Assembly: GCA_035388585.1 (NCBI GenBank)
Contig: DAOOQE010000010.1
Coordinates: forward strand, 1-42,802
Source of the DNA: CAG-492 sp035388585
Lineage (GTDB): Bacteria > Bacillota > Clostridia > TANB77 > CAG-508
Length of the DNA: 42,802 nt
Reading direction: 5' to 3'
A model generated the notes under the pieces. That model was given only the letters and a program-made list of their open reading frames with translations. It was not told the DNA's origin and searched no databases. Made by a program: the position numbers and the translations under genes. This document shows, piece by piece, positions 1-8,265 of the stretch. Every line of letters starts with the position of its first letter. Position 1 is the first letter of the stretch.

Positions 1-138
1 ATGACAACTCATTTCTGAATTGCCACCCCAACTATTGACATTGAACCTTATTTTTTATATTAAAAATTAATTAATAACTAAAATTTGAGTTATTAATCTA
101 AAATAAATTACTATAAAATAATATATAATTTTATCTCA

Positions 139-242
139 AATACTTTTTCAAATTTTCAGCTATTTTCACACATTATTATTGAATAATAATATGTAATTTA
201 ATAACAATTGTTTTTTTCAAATCTCCAGCCATCTTCACACAT
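139..242. repeat. Two-copy tandem repeat of the galE 3' end
   Basis: Read on the minus strand, the last galE codons starting at 242 (ATGTGTGAAG...) recur 69 bp downstream, starting at 173. Over the first 30 nt the copies agree at 26 positions, and all four differences are G in the gene and A in the copy. The copy lies outside the gene, after the TAA at 198-200. One change turns a Trp codon into TGA, so the copy is a decayed, untranslated echo. Seen directly in the sequence. Confidence 0.8.
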
Positions 243-1202
243 TTCTAAAATTCCATACTTTGCTTCCCATCCCAATTCATTTTTTGCCTTTGTTGGATCT
301 GCAAAACAAGTGGCAATATCTCCTGGTCTACGTGCAACAATTTTATAATTAATTTTAATATTATTAGCATCTTCAAAAGCCTTAATTACTTGAAGTACAG
401 AATATCCATTACCTGTTCCAAGATTATATATTTTAACTCCTTGTGTATTTCTAGCTTTTTCTAGTGCTTTTAGATGACCTATTGCTAAATCAACAACATG
501 AATATAATCTCTTACACCTGTCCCATCTATAGTTTTATAATCATTTCCAAAAACATTTAAACATTCTAATTTCCCACTTGCAACCCTATTAATATATGGC
601 ATTAAATTATTTGGAATTCCATTTGGACTCTCCCCAATAAGACCACTTTTATGAGCTCCTATCGGATTAAAATATCTTAATAAAATTATGCTCCACTCAT
701 TATCAGCAACATACAAATCATTAAGAATTTGTTCTATCATAAGTTTTGTAGTTCCATATGGATTAGTTGTAGATAATGGAAAATCCTCTTTAATAGGAAC
801 AATTTTTGGATCCCCATAAACTGTTGCAGAAGAACTAAATACTATTTTTTTGCAATTATACTTTTTCATAACCTCTAATAAATTTAATGTTCCAACTACA
901 TTGTTATAATAATACTCTATTGGTTTTGCAACAGATTCCCCCACTGCTTTTAGCCCTGCAAAATGTATAACAGAATCTATTTCTGGATTTTCTTCAAATA
1001 TTTTTTTCATGCCGTTTTTATCTAATAGATCAATCTCATAAAATTTAAACTTTTTACCTGATAATTCCTCTATTTCCTCAATTCTTTTTGGATTACTATT
1101 TGAGAAATTATCCATAATGATAATTTCCTCCCCAATATTTAATAATTCTACACTTGTATGGCTACCTATGTAACCTATTCCCCCTGTAACTAAAATTGAC
1201 AT
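198..1202 (-). CDS. galE: UDP-glucose 4-epimerase GalE
   Basis: This is a 334-residue extended short-chain dehydrogenase that interconverts UDP-glucose and UDP-galactose (and possibly the GlcNAc forms) using bound NAD. The N-terminus shows the Rossmann motif GGIGYIGSH. The Ser of FSSSATVYGDP and the YGTTK (YxxxK) catalytic pair follow near residues 124-153, and the C-terminal substrate part contains RYFNPIGAH and RRPGDIA. Length is normal for the family. The start is supported by an AAAGGAGG ribosome site just upstream. It follows polA but is separated from it by repeat copies of the polA tail. Its product could feed the UDP-galactopyranose mutase at 8266-9369, which is an inference. GlcNAc versus Glc preference cannot be read from the sequence. 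Confidence 0.95.
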   Translation of the reverse strand: MSILVTGGIGYIGSHTSVELLNIGEEIIIMDNFSNSNPKRIEEIEELSGKKFKFYEIDLLDKNGMKKIFEENPEIDSVIHFAGLKAVGESVAKPIEYYYNNVVGTLNLLEVMKKYNCKKIVFSSSATVYGDPKIVPIKEDFPLSTTNPYGTTKLMIEQILNDLYVADNEWSIILLRYFNPIGAHKSGLIGESPNGIPNNLMPYINRVASGKLECLNVFGNDYKTIDGTGVRDYIHVVDLAIGHLKALEKARNTQGVKIYNLGTGNGYSVLQVIKAFEDANNIKINYKIVARRPGDIATCFADPTKAKNELGWEAKYGILEMCEDGWRFEKNNCY

Positions 1203-1221
1203 ATTTTTCCTCCTTTTAAAC

Positions 1222-1382
1222 TTTTATTAATTTTAGAACTTGATTATTTTGTTTCATAGCGATTTTGCTCTTAAATAATTTTTGATTATAGAATTTGATC
1301 ATTAATTGTTTTTTACCAATTTTTCGCTTAAACAATTATTGATTTTAGAATTTAATTATTTTGTTTCATACCAATTTTCCGC
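1222..1382. repeat. Three-copy tandem repeat of the polA 3' end (55-57 bp period)
   Basis: The final polA codons (GCGGAAAATTGG..., minus strand from 1382) are followed by two degraded tandem copies beginning near 1327 and 1270. The copies keep recognisable blocks such as AAAATTGGTA and TATGAAACAAAATAAT. They fill the whole gap up to the galE ribosome site. The first copy holds the true stop TAA at 1356-1358, and the others are outside the gene. Confidence 0.8.
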
Positions 1383-4142
1383 TTCTGATGTATCTGCTTT
1401 TATTGGCACATCTAAGTTTATTGCACTTTCCATGCATTGTTTTAAAATTTTAGATACTTGTTCCTTATCTTTTTTATTACATTCTAATATAAGCTCATCG
1501 TGTACTTGTAATATAATTTTTGCATCTAAATCACTGTCCCTTAAACATTTATAAACATTTATCATTGCAATCTTCATTATATCTGCTGCTGTTCCTTGAA
1601 TTGGTGTATTCATTGCTGCTCTTGCACCAAATTGACGAACCATAAAGTTGTTAGAATTCAATTCTGGTATATACCTTCTTCTATGAAATAGTGTTTCAAC
1701 AAAACCATCTTTTTTAGCTTGCTCAACTACTTCTTCCATAAACATTTTTATTCCAGAATATTTTTCTAAATACTGTTCTATATATTCTTTTGCCTGTTTT
1801 TTGCTTATTCCCAATTGCTCAGATAATCCAAAATCACTAATTCCATAAACTATGCCAAAATTTACAGCTTTTGCAGAACTTCTTTGCTCTTTAGTAACTT
1901 CTTCCATTGGTATATTTAAAACTTTCGAAGCTGCTTGTTTATGAATATCTTCGTCATTTTTAAATGCTTGAACCATATTTTCATCTTTAGAGATATGAGC
2001 CAAAACTCTTAACTCTATTTGAGAATAATCGGCATCAATATATATATATCCTTCTGCAGGTTTAAACACTTTTCTTAGTGTTTTACCTAATTCCAATCTA
2101 GTTGGTATATTTTGCAAATTAGGTTCTGTACTGCTTATTCTGCCTGTTGCTGTAATTGTTTGATGAAAATATGAATGAATTCTTTTAGTTTCAGTATTAA
2201 TATAAGGTAGCAATCCTTCAACATAAGTAGAATTAAGCTTAGTTAAGCTTCTATATTCAAGTATTTTTTCTATAATTGGATGCATATGTTTGATTTTTTC
2301 TAAAGTATCAACATCTGTTGAATATCCCTTTTTATTTTTTCTACCACTTGGAAGCTTTAATTTTTCAAATAATATCACTCCTAATTGTTGTGTTGAATTA
2401 ATATTAAATTCCTCATCTGCTAATATAATTATTTCTTTTACTAAAATCTCTAATTGTTGCTTTAAAGAATCCCCGATTTTAATTAGCTCATTTTTGTCAA
2501 CAAAAACACCCTCAAATTGCATCTCTCCAAGTACTTCTACAAGAGGCATTTCTATATTATAAAACAAATCTAAACTTCCTATTTCTTTTAGTTTTTCTAT
2601 TGTAACCGTATATAATTTACCAATGCAATACGCAATAAGTGAATTTTCATTTCTTTTATTATCAATTTCCTCTTTTACTTCCATAACTTCAAATAGATTT
2701 ATTTGATTATTCTTTTCTATATTTTCATTTAATTGTAACAACTCACTAAAATCTATACTTAGATATTTCATAGATAAATCATTTAATGTATATTTACTAG
2801 TTGGGTCCAAATCATATCCTGCTATTTCAGCATCAAATTTAAAGTTATTTGGTTTTATTCCCATTTGCTTTAATATAACATAATCTTCGCTTAACTTATA
2901 ACCGAATTTTTCTATATTAGTATTTTCAAAAATTTCTTTAAATAATTCAAAAAAAGTTTTGTTAAATATATCGTTAAATGTATCAGATAATGACTCTTTA
3001 AAATTATTATTGTAATTGCTGTTTAGTTTTATATAATATACTTCTGATTTTTTTTCATTAAATATGCTTATAGAATTAATAGATTTTTTTATTATTTTAT
3101 TGCTTAGTTTGTCATCTTCTTTTCCTAAATAGAAAATCAATTTTTTATCTTCTTTTATAATGTTTGCAATGTTTTTAAGCTCTTCAATAGTTTTTATATC
3201 CATTATTTTATATAAACAATCGATTGTCATTTCTGTTGGTACGCAAGTAGACTCATTATTCAAATTAAATCTTTCAATATACCTATTGAAATTTAACTCT
3301 TTAAAAATTGATAAAACAGCTTGTTTATCCCATTCAGAAACCTTTAAGCTTTCCATATTGTCCTCTATTGGTACATCTATATTTATAGTACCCAAAGATT
3401 TTGAAATTAAAGCAAGTTCTTTATTACTTTCTAGGTTTTCCTTTAATTTTCCTTTAACTGCTGCATTACCATTAACTAAAGCATCATATAATTTTTCAAT
3501 TGTTCCATACTCTTTAATAAGATTAATAGCTGTTTTTTCTCCAACCCCTGGCACACCAGGAATATTGTCAGAGGTATCTCCCATAAGTCCCTTAACTTCT
3601 ATTAGTTGAATTGGTTCTATTCCATATTCCTCAATAATTTTTTCTTTTGTATAATCATCAGTTTCTGTTTTACCCATTTTAGTTCTTGGAATTCTTATAG
3701 TGATCTTGTCTGTAGCTATTTGAAGGTTATCTCTATCTCCTGAAAGTATTGTAACATCAAGGCCTTCTCTTTCGCCTTTTCTCGCAAGTGTTCCGATTAT
3801 ATCATCACCTTCATACCCCGCTTTTTCAATAATAGAAATATTCATAGCTTTTAAGATTTCTTTTATCATAGGCATTTGCTCTGCAAGTTCATTTGGCATA
3901 CCTTTTCTATTAGCTTTATACTTATCATACATTAAATGTCTTTGTGTTGGGCCTTTTAAATCAAATGCTACACCCATATATTTAGGTTGCAAATCCTCCA
4001 TAATTTTAAAAATTATAGACAAAAATCCATATACAGCATTAGTATATCTACCATCTTTTGCTGTTAACATTTTACTTCCCATTATTCCATAAAAAGCTCT
4101 ATTCATTATACTGTTTCCATCAACTAATATTAATCTGTTCAA
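1356..4142 (-). CDS. polA: DNA polymerase I
   Basis: A 928-residue family A polymerase used for gap filling, Okazaki fragment processing and repair. Residues 1-290 are the 5'-nuclease domain (DGNSIMNRAFYG; acidic GYEGDDIIGTLA; helix-hairpin-helix near GVPGVGEKTA). Residues about 300-500 correspond to the 3'-5' exonuclease fold, but the DxE-type metal ligands are absent (LIFYLGKED in that place), so proofreading is probably lost, as in Bacillus and Thermus enzymes. The polymerase domain has motif A DADYSQIELR at 703, motif B RSSAKAVNFGIVYG at about 754 and motif C QVHDE at about 879. The start codon is TTG, with AAGGAGG at good spacing. No convincing promoter was found upstream. Confidence 0.96.
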   Translation of the reverse strand: MNRLILVDGNSIMNRAFYGIMGSKMLTAKDGRYTNAVYGFLSIIFKIMEDLQPKYMGVAFDLKGPTQRHLMYDKYKANRKGMPNELAEQMPMIKEILKAMNISIIEKAGYEGDDIIGTLARKGEREGLDVTILSGDRDNLQIATDKITIRIPRTKMGKTETDDYTKEKIIEEYGIEPIQLIEVKGLMGDTSDNIPGVPGVGEKTAINLIKEYGTIEKLYDALVNGNAAVKGKLKENLESNKELALISKSLGTINIDVPIEDNMESLKVSEWDKQAVLSIFKELNFNRYIERFNLNNESTCVPTEMTIDCLYKIMDIKTIEELKNIANIIKEDKKLIFYLGKEDDKLSNKIIKKSINSISIFNEKKSEVYYIKLNSNYNNNFKESLSDTFNDIFNKTFFELFKEIFENTNIEKFGYKLSEDYVILKQMGIKPNNFKFDAEIAGYDLDPTSKYTLNDLSMKYLSIDFSELLQLNENIEKNNQINLFEVMEVKEEIDNKRNENSLIAYCIGKLYTVTIEKLKEIGSLDLFYNIEMPLVEVLGEMQFEGVFVDKNELIKIGDSLKQQLEILVKEIIILADEEFNINSTQQLGVILFEKLKLPSGRKNKKGYSTDVDTLEKIKHMHPIIEKILEYRSLTKLNSTYVEGLLPYINTETKRIHSYFHQTITATGRISSTEPNLQNIPTRLELGKTLRKVFKPAEGYIYIDADYSQIELRVLAHISKDENMVQAFKNDEDIHKQAASKVLNIPMEEVTKEQRSSAKAVNFGIVYGISDFGLSEQLGISKKQAKEYIEQYLEKYSGIKMFMEEVVEQAKKDGFVETLFHRRRYIPELNSNNFMVRQFGARAAMNTPIQGTAADIMKIAMINVYKCLRDSDLDAKIILQVHDELILECNKKDKEQVSKILKQCMESAINLDVPIKADTSEAENWYETK

Positions 4143-4538
4143 AACTTTTCCTCCTTGATATTTCTTTTGTTAGTTATTAATTATTTATTAATATATCATA
4201 AAAATTGAATTTAATCTATAAAAATTATATTATTAATTTTAAATATACTAATGCAAAATTTCACTTAGTTTTTCACCTCACCAAATATAATAGTAATTAT
4301 ATTTTCATGTAAAAATATTTAATAATAAATTATTTGTTGTACTATTCATCAAACACAACTTATATTTCTATTATATCCATTATGTTTTACAATAACTGAA
4401 TCACCAATAAATTCAATTAATTTTGGCATAACTTTATCTATTATTAATGCCTAGCAGAGCTTTATTTTAATTCAAACATAACTTATCTTTTAACTCAAAC
4501 ATGCTATCTTTTAATTCAGACACAACTTATCTTTTAAT
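4143..4538. other. AT-rich intergenic stretch with short repeats
   Basis: No gene is supported here. The stretch contains the polA leader, one of two similar 31-bp segments that flank the 141-residue gene (4253-4283), and three short tandem units at 4471-4537. No clear TTGACA/TATAAT pair for polA was found. Confidence 0.5.
4471..4537. repeat. Three tandem 21-23 bp units
   Basis: Units at 4471-4493, 4494-4514 and 4515-4537 share the pattern TTCAAACATAACTTATC followed by TTTTAA, with small changes and one 2-bp deletion. They lie just beyond the terminator of the 141-residue gene. No function is evident. Confidence 0.75.
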
Positions 4539-4576
4539 TAAAAAAACGGATACAAAGTAAAATACTTTATATCCGT
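4539..4576 (-). terminator. Rho-independent terminator of the 141-residue gene
   Basis: On the minus strand a 14-bp stem (arms 4576-4563 and 4559-4546, one G-U pair) with a 3-nt loop is followed by a run of T. It starts 11 bp after the stop codon of the gene at 4588-5013. Confidence 0.92.
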
Positions 4577-4587
4577 CAAATGGATTT

Positions 4588-5013
4588 TCAATTTTTTTGT
4601 ACATCCTTATACAATTTTTCTGTACGAAGAATAAAATCATTGAACAAATTGCACGTTTCTATAAGTTCTTTTTCATCAAGCCCTCTTTCCTCATACACAA
4701 GATTTTTCATGCCATGCTCCAGAAGATATTGTGCTTTGAAAAGTTTGAATATTTCTTCTTCTGAGCACATACAAGTGTATTTCTCATATTTGTATGAGGC
4801 AGTCCACATGCCATCTTTTGAAATCTTTTCCTTTTCAGAAATCAATTCCAATTCTTGTTGCCCTATCATGAAAGTATATACTTTTCTTATCATGATTTCT
4901 GATTTCGAAGCCCGATCCGCTATCATTCGCAGATCAGAAATAATTCTCACATCATGAATGGTTAAGTTTTTTATGAGGTTAAGGTTTACATTTGTTTTTG
5001 CGGTATTATCCAT
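4588..5013 (-). CDS. Uncharacterised 141-residue protein, stand-alone gene
   Basis: I do not recognise this protein. It is soluble-looking, without signal peptide or membrane segment, largely helical and charged, with a central stretch containing MWTASYKYEKYTCMC and a C-terminal helix rich in Glu and Lys. A ribosome site (AAAGGAGAG) sits at proper spacing before the ATG. The gene is a complete unit with its own near-consensus promoter (5083-5111) and a strong terminator (4539-4576). Its composition is visibly richer in G and C than neighbouring genes (codons such as ATC, GAG, AAG and TGC are common), which suggests recent acquisition. Similar 31-bp segments lie on both sides. The reading frame is convincing, but no function is assigned. 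Confidence 0.8.
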   Translation of the reverse strand: MDNTAKTNVNLNLIKNLTIHDVRIISDLRMIADRASKSEIMIRKVYTFMIGQQELELISEKEKISKDGMWTASYKYEKYTCMCSEEEIFKLFKAQYLLEHGMKNLVYEERGLDEKELIETCNLFNDFILRTEKLYKDVQKN

Positions 5014-5082
5014 TTTTCTCTCTCCTTTTAATAATTAATTAATTTTTAAAAGTAATTATAATTCCCATGAATTAATAATGTT

Positions 5083-5111
5083 ATGATACCACTTTTTGTT
5101 AGTGTTGTCAA
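5083..5111 (-). promoter_or_regulatory. Sigma-A promoter for the 141-residue gene
   Basis: On the minus strand a perfect -35 TTGACA (5111-5106), a 17-bp spacer and -10 TATCAT (5088-5083, one change from consensus) lie about 70 bp before the start codon. Confidence 0.85.
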
Positions 5112-5426
5112 CGAAAGAGTTAAAATAAGACGATTTATAACCGCAGTTAATGTTACAAAATTGCAATTACTTTTTCACTTCACCACGATTTATAACCTAA
5201 CTTTTAATATAACTTTATAAATTATATTTATTCTATTTTATATAATATTTTATTTATTATTTTATCTGCCATAAGTTTTATTTATTATTTTTTCTTAATA
5301 TTTTATTTATTTTTTAATCTAATATTTTTGTTTTTCTTTTATATTATATTCAAATGTATATTTATTAGAAATGTACTAATATGAAATTATTTAAACATAA
5401 TAATTTTAATAATACAATATTAAAAT
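5112..5426. other. AT-rich intergenic stretch, no gene seen
   Basis: This stretch contains the second 31-bp flanking segment (5155-5185), a duplicated CGATTTATAACC (about 5130 and 5185) and a low-complexity run of TTTATTTATTATTTT-like units between about 5235 and 5340. Some of these units resemble the end of queH. No open frame or RNA gene is supported. Confidence 0.5.
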
Positions 5427-5960
5427 TTATTTCTTAATATATCTATCTTCTTCGGAAAAAATGCAACCACAATATTTTTGCATGTAAAGTTCTAATTCTC
5501 TAGCCTTGTTTTGGCCAATTCTAAAACCAGGTCTAAAATCTCTATATATTGGTTTTAAACTATATTTTTTTGCTATTTCCTCAAGTATTTTTTTAATTTC
5601 TTGGTGATTTTGATATGGACTAACAAATAATGTAGTAGTGATTGCATCATATCCGTTTGCTTTTGCATATTGTGCAGTTTTCTCAAGACGAACTCTATAA
5701 CAATAATCAACACATCTATTTTCTAAATTATTTATTACATTTTTACAAAAGTCTTTCAACCCATATTCTTCTTCGAAAATTGTTTCTACATTTTCAATTT
5801 TTGAATATTTAGCCAAACTTTCTTTTCTATTTTTATATTCTATATAAGGATGAATATTAGGATTATACCAATATAAAGTTGGTTCTATACCCTCTTCTCT
5901 AAGAACATTTATACAATTAATACTGCATGGGGCACAACATGTGTGCATTAGTAATTTCAT
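5427..5960 (-). CDS. queH: Epoxyqueuosine reductase QueH
   Basis: A 177-residue protein of the QueH (former DUF208) family, which performs the last step of queuosine synthesis in tRNA by reducing epoxyqueuosine. The N-terminal MHTCCAPCS motif supplies paired cysteines, and two further Cys pairs (ENRCVDYCYR and KYCGC) fit the metal and iron-sulfur ligands expected for the family. RxxKTAxxA-like and TTLxxSPYQNH motifs are also present. The start was placed at 5960 rather than an ATG six codons earlier, because AAAGGTGATAAT sits at the right distance from this ATG and the family begins at MKLLxHxCCAPC. It is probably transcribed separately from the polysaccharide cluster, although no clear promoter was found. 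Confidence 0.95.
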   Translation of the reverse strand: MKLLMHTCCAPCSINCINVLREEGIEPTLYWYNPNIHPYIEYKNRKESLAKYSKIENVETIFEEEYGLKDFCKNVINNLENRCVDYCYRVRLEKTAQYAKANGYDAITTTLFVSPYQNHQEIKKILEEIAKKYSLKPIYRDFRPGFRIGQNKARELELYMQKYCGCIFSEEDRYIKK

Positions 5961-6118
5961 ATTATCACCTTTCCTCATTTCTTATTCCTTTTTTAAAAAA
6001 ACTAGAATTTATAAATATAATATTCAATTTATACTTTTTGAGTTTTAAAAAATTTAAAATTGTTCTTAATTTAATAAAAAAACAATATATTCATTTAGAA
6101 ATATTTTTTAAAAAATAA

Positions 6119-6604
6119 TTATTTACTATTTTCATTAATAAAAAAATTAATTTTATTTATAATATTTTGTGTATTACTTGTAAATTCTTTAGGTTTAAAT
6201 TTCTTTATTGATATAATTGCCTGTTGTAAGTCTTTAATATCATTTATCCCTATAATATAGCCTTTATCTGCAAATGTTTTTACTAATTGTAATTGGTGGT
6301 CATTAACATGTTCCTTGTATTTTTTCTGCCTTGGAATTGCAATTACTGTTTTACCTTTTTTTACACATTGCAATATTGAACCAACACCACCATGAGAAAT
6401 TATAAAATTTGCATCCTCAATTAATTTTTCCATTTCCTGTGATGAAACCAAATTATGTATTTTCATATTATTAGATTCATATTTTGTGTAACCTGCCTGA
6501 ACAATAACTTCTTCTTCAATAACACCATTAACTATATTTCTATCTACTTCTTCCAATAATCTTAAAAAACTATTATTTTGAGTACCTAACAATACTAGAA
6601 TCAT
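6119..6604 (-). CDS. PssE/Cps14G/EpsF-type glycosyltransferase subunit (Alg13-like)
   Basis: This 161-residue protein is the sugar-nucleotide-binding half of a split GT28-like glycosyltransferase, related to Alg13. It begins MILVLLGTQ, the usual family start, and contains ISHGGVGSI and GKTVIAIPRQ with KEHVNDHQLQL, the conserved donor-binding region. The start at 6604 overlaps the partner gene's stop as TAATG, with GGAGG upstream, so the two are translationally coupled. An upstream in-frame ATG at 6661 would overlap the partner by 58 nt and is less likely. With the next gene it should add the second sugar (often galactose or glucuronic acid) to an undecaprenyl-PP-linked primer at the inner face of the membrane. 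Confidence 0.88.
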   Translation of the reverse strand: MILVLLGTQNNSFLRLLEEVDRNIVNGVIEEEVIVQAGYTKYESNNMKIHNLVSSQEMEKLIEDANFIISHGGVGSILQCVKKGKTVIAIPRQKKYKEHVNDHQLQLVKTFADKGYIIGINDIKDLQQAIISIKKFKPKEFTSNTQNIINKINFFINENSK

Positions 6605-7074
6605 TAATAAATACCTCCATAGAATTTTGCTTTTGGATATAATTCTAACATACTTTCCCATTGCACAATAAATAAATCTGATATCGGATATAACAATTTA
6701 CCTGAAACAGTTTTTGAATTTGAATTTGCAAATGTTTCTATAAATATTATTTTAGTACCAAATATTTTTGCTAAATAACATATAGGAACTACAGTATGAG
6801 TTCCTGTTGTAATAATAAATTTTGGTTTTATTTTAAAATATAAATAAATACTCTTAAGACACAAAAAGAAGTATTTAAACGGATATGAAAACATTTTGCT
6901 TCTTGTTCCATATGGTAAGTAGTATATTTTATCTTTATACTCATTTTTTAAACTTATTGTAAAGTTGTCTTTTTCTGTTACTATATTATAATCAAAATCT
7001 TTAAACATTGGTTTTAATTGCAACAATTCATTTAAATGGCCACCTGTACTTGATATAAATAATATTTTTTCCAT
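6604..7074 (-). CDS. PssD/Cps14F/EpsE-type glycosyltransferase subunit (Alg14-like)
   Basis: A 156-residue membrane-associated partner of the PssE-like protein. The start MEKILFISSTGGHLNELLQL carries the Alg14-type SxGGHxxE motif. A hydrophobic segment (YFFLCLKSIYLYFKIKPKFIITTG) and IIFIETFANS with KTVSGKLLYP follow, all typical of PssD/Cps14F. Together the pair forms one active transferase that acts after the initiating phosphoglycosyl transferase. It lies at the 3' end of the polysaccharide cluster, next to tagO/wecA, which fits a role in the first steps of repeat-unit assembly. The acceptor and donor sugars are not readable from the sequence. Confidence 0.88.
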   Translation of the reverse strand: MEKILFISSTGGHLNELLQLKPMFKDFDYNIVTEKDNFTISLKNEYKDKIYYLPYGTRSKMFSYPFKYFFLCLKSIYLYFKIKPKFIITTGTHTVVPICYLAKIFGTKIIFIETFANSNSKTVSGKLLYPISDLFIVQWESMLELYPKAKFYGGIY

Positions 7075-7133
7075 ATCCCACCTCTTACATTATTACATTC
7101 TTTAATTTTTACCTTTATATTTTATATGTTGTT

Positions 7134-8232
7134 CTATTCTTCATTTGATTCAGATTTGCTAGTAAGTGATCTGGTTTTTAAAATATCTCTGTATCCAATA
7201 GCCACCATTGCTAAAACAATTAAAGCAAAAGACATTGCCTTCCATATTCCACTTTCCAACAAGATTATTGCAAACATACCACATGAAGCACTTGCACCAT
7301 ATAGTATATAAACTGACTGTTTTTGTGTGTAACCTTTTTTTATTAACTTATGATGCAAATGACCATTATCAGGTTTAAATATTGCCCTTAATGACCTTCC
7401 TTTAATTCCACGTCTTATAATTGCAAAAAGAGTATCAAAAATTGGCAAAATCAAAACAATTAACGGAGCAATAATAACAACTGCTGTATATGTTTTAGCC
7501 ATTCCCAATATCGCAATTATAGATATTGCAAATCCATAAAACTCAGCTCCTATATCTCCTACATAGGTTTTAGCAGGATTTACATTAAACGGTAAAAACC
7601 CTGATATTGCACCAGCAAGTGCAGTTATTAGTATTATGCTTATTAATGGAGAACCATTCATTGTGAATATTATTAATAAAGAAATACATGATATAAGTGT
7701 TATTCCAGATGATAGCCCGTCCAATCCATCTGTAAGATTAATTGCATTTGTAATACCCACTATCCATATTATAGTTACTATATAAGTTAATATTTCATTT
7801 TGCGGAAGGTTTAGAAATGGTATTGTTATTGCCTCAATTCTTATTCCACATGCAACTACAATTGTAGCTGCGAAAATTTGAAATAATAGTTTAACTATTG
7901 CTGGTAAATTTTTCATATCATCTATAAAGCACATTACAGCTAATACTATTGCACCTGAAAAAAGTCCAATTAGTTTTAAAAAATATTGAGTTTCTCCTCT
8001 TAATGCAATTACATCCTCAACTTTTAATGCTATTACTAAATAAATTGCAGATACCATAAACCCTAAAATTACCGCAATTCCTCCGTAATCTTGGCATTGG
8101 TATTACATTTATTCTCCTATTTTCTGGCATATCAACTGCCCCTACTTTTTTAGCTAATCTCATTGTATATGGTGTTACCACATATGCTGTAATAAATGCC
8201 AATAAAAACGCTATTGCTATATCTCCCCACAT
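7134..8232 (-). pseudogene. tagO: Undecaprenyl-phosphate GlcNAc-1-phosphate transferase (TagO/WecA-like), frameshifted
   Basis: This is a polytopic MraY/WecA family enzyme that would start lipid-linked glycan synthesis by moving GlcNAc-1-P to undecaprenyl phosphate. The N-terminal part (from ATG 8232, GAGGAAAAG ribosome site) reads through KKVGAVDMPENRRIN and PMPRL, then leaves frame. The rest (NLTDGLDGLSSG, VGDIGAEFYGF, PIFDTLFAIIRR and GHLHHKLIKKG) continues in the other frame to 7134. Removing one base, the G at 8085 (C on the coding strand), restores PMPRLGGIAVILGF, exactly the family consensus, and gives about 365 residues. It is either a real inactivating insertion or a sequencing error. 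Everything else is intact, so recent loss or error is most likely. Confidence 0.9.
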
Positions 8233-8265
8233 AACTTTTCCTCATTTCTAATAATCATATATTAA

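Noticed and set aside
1..60. Start of another minus-strand gene leaving the window
   Set aside because: An ATG at 12-10 follows a weak GGTGG, but only a few codons are visible, too little to support a gene.
35..63. Plus-strand promoter TTGACA-17-TATTAA
   Set aside because: It has no plus-strand gene in front of it and points into the 3' end of galE. In AT-rich DNA such matches arise by chance.
6000..6118. Tail echo at the PssE-like gene and at queH and rdgB
   Set aside because: Some similarity between gene ends and downstream DNA is visible, but it is not clearly above what such AT-rich sequence gives by chance.
6604..6661. Longer start for the PssE-like subunit
   Set aside because: It would overlap the PssD-like gene by 58 nt, and the family starts at MILVLLGTQ, which has a proper ribosome site.
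7134..8232. Programmed frameshift in tagO
   Set aside because: There is no slippery heptamer at the shift point, and the family is not known to use frameshifting. An extra base explains it more simply.
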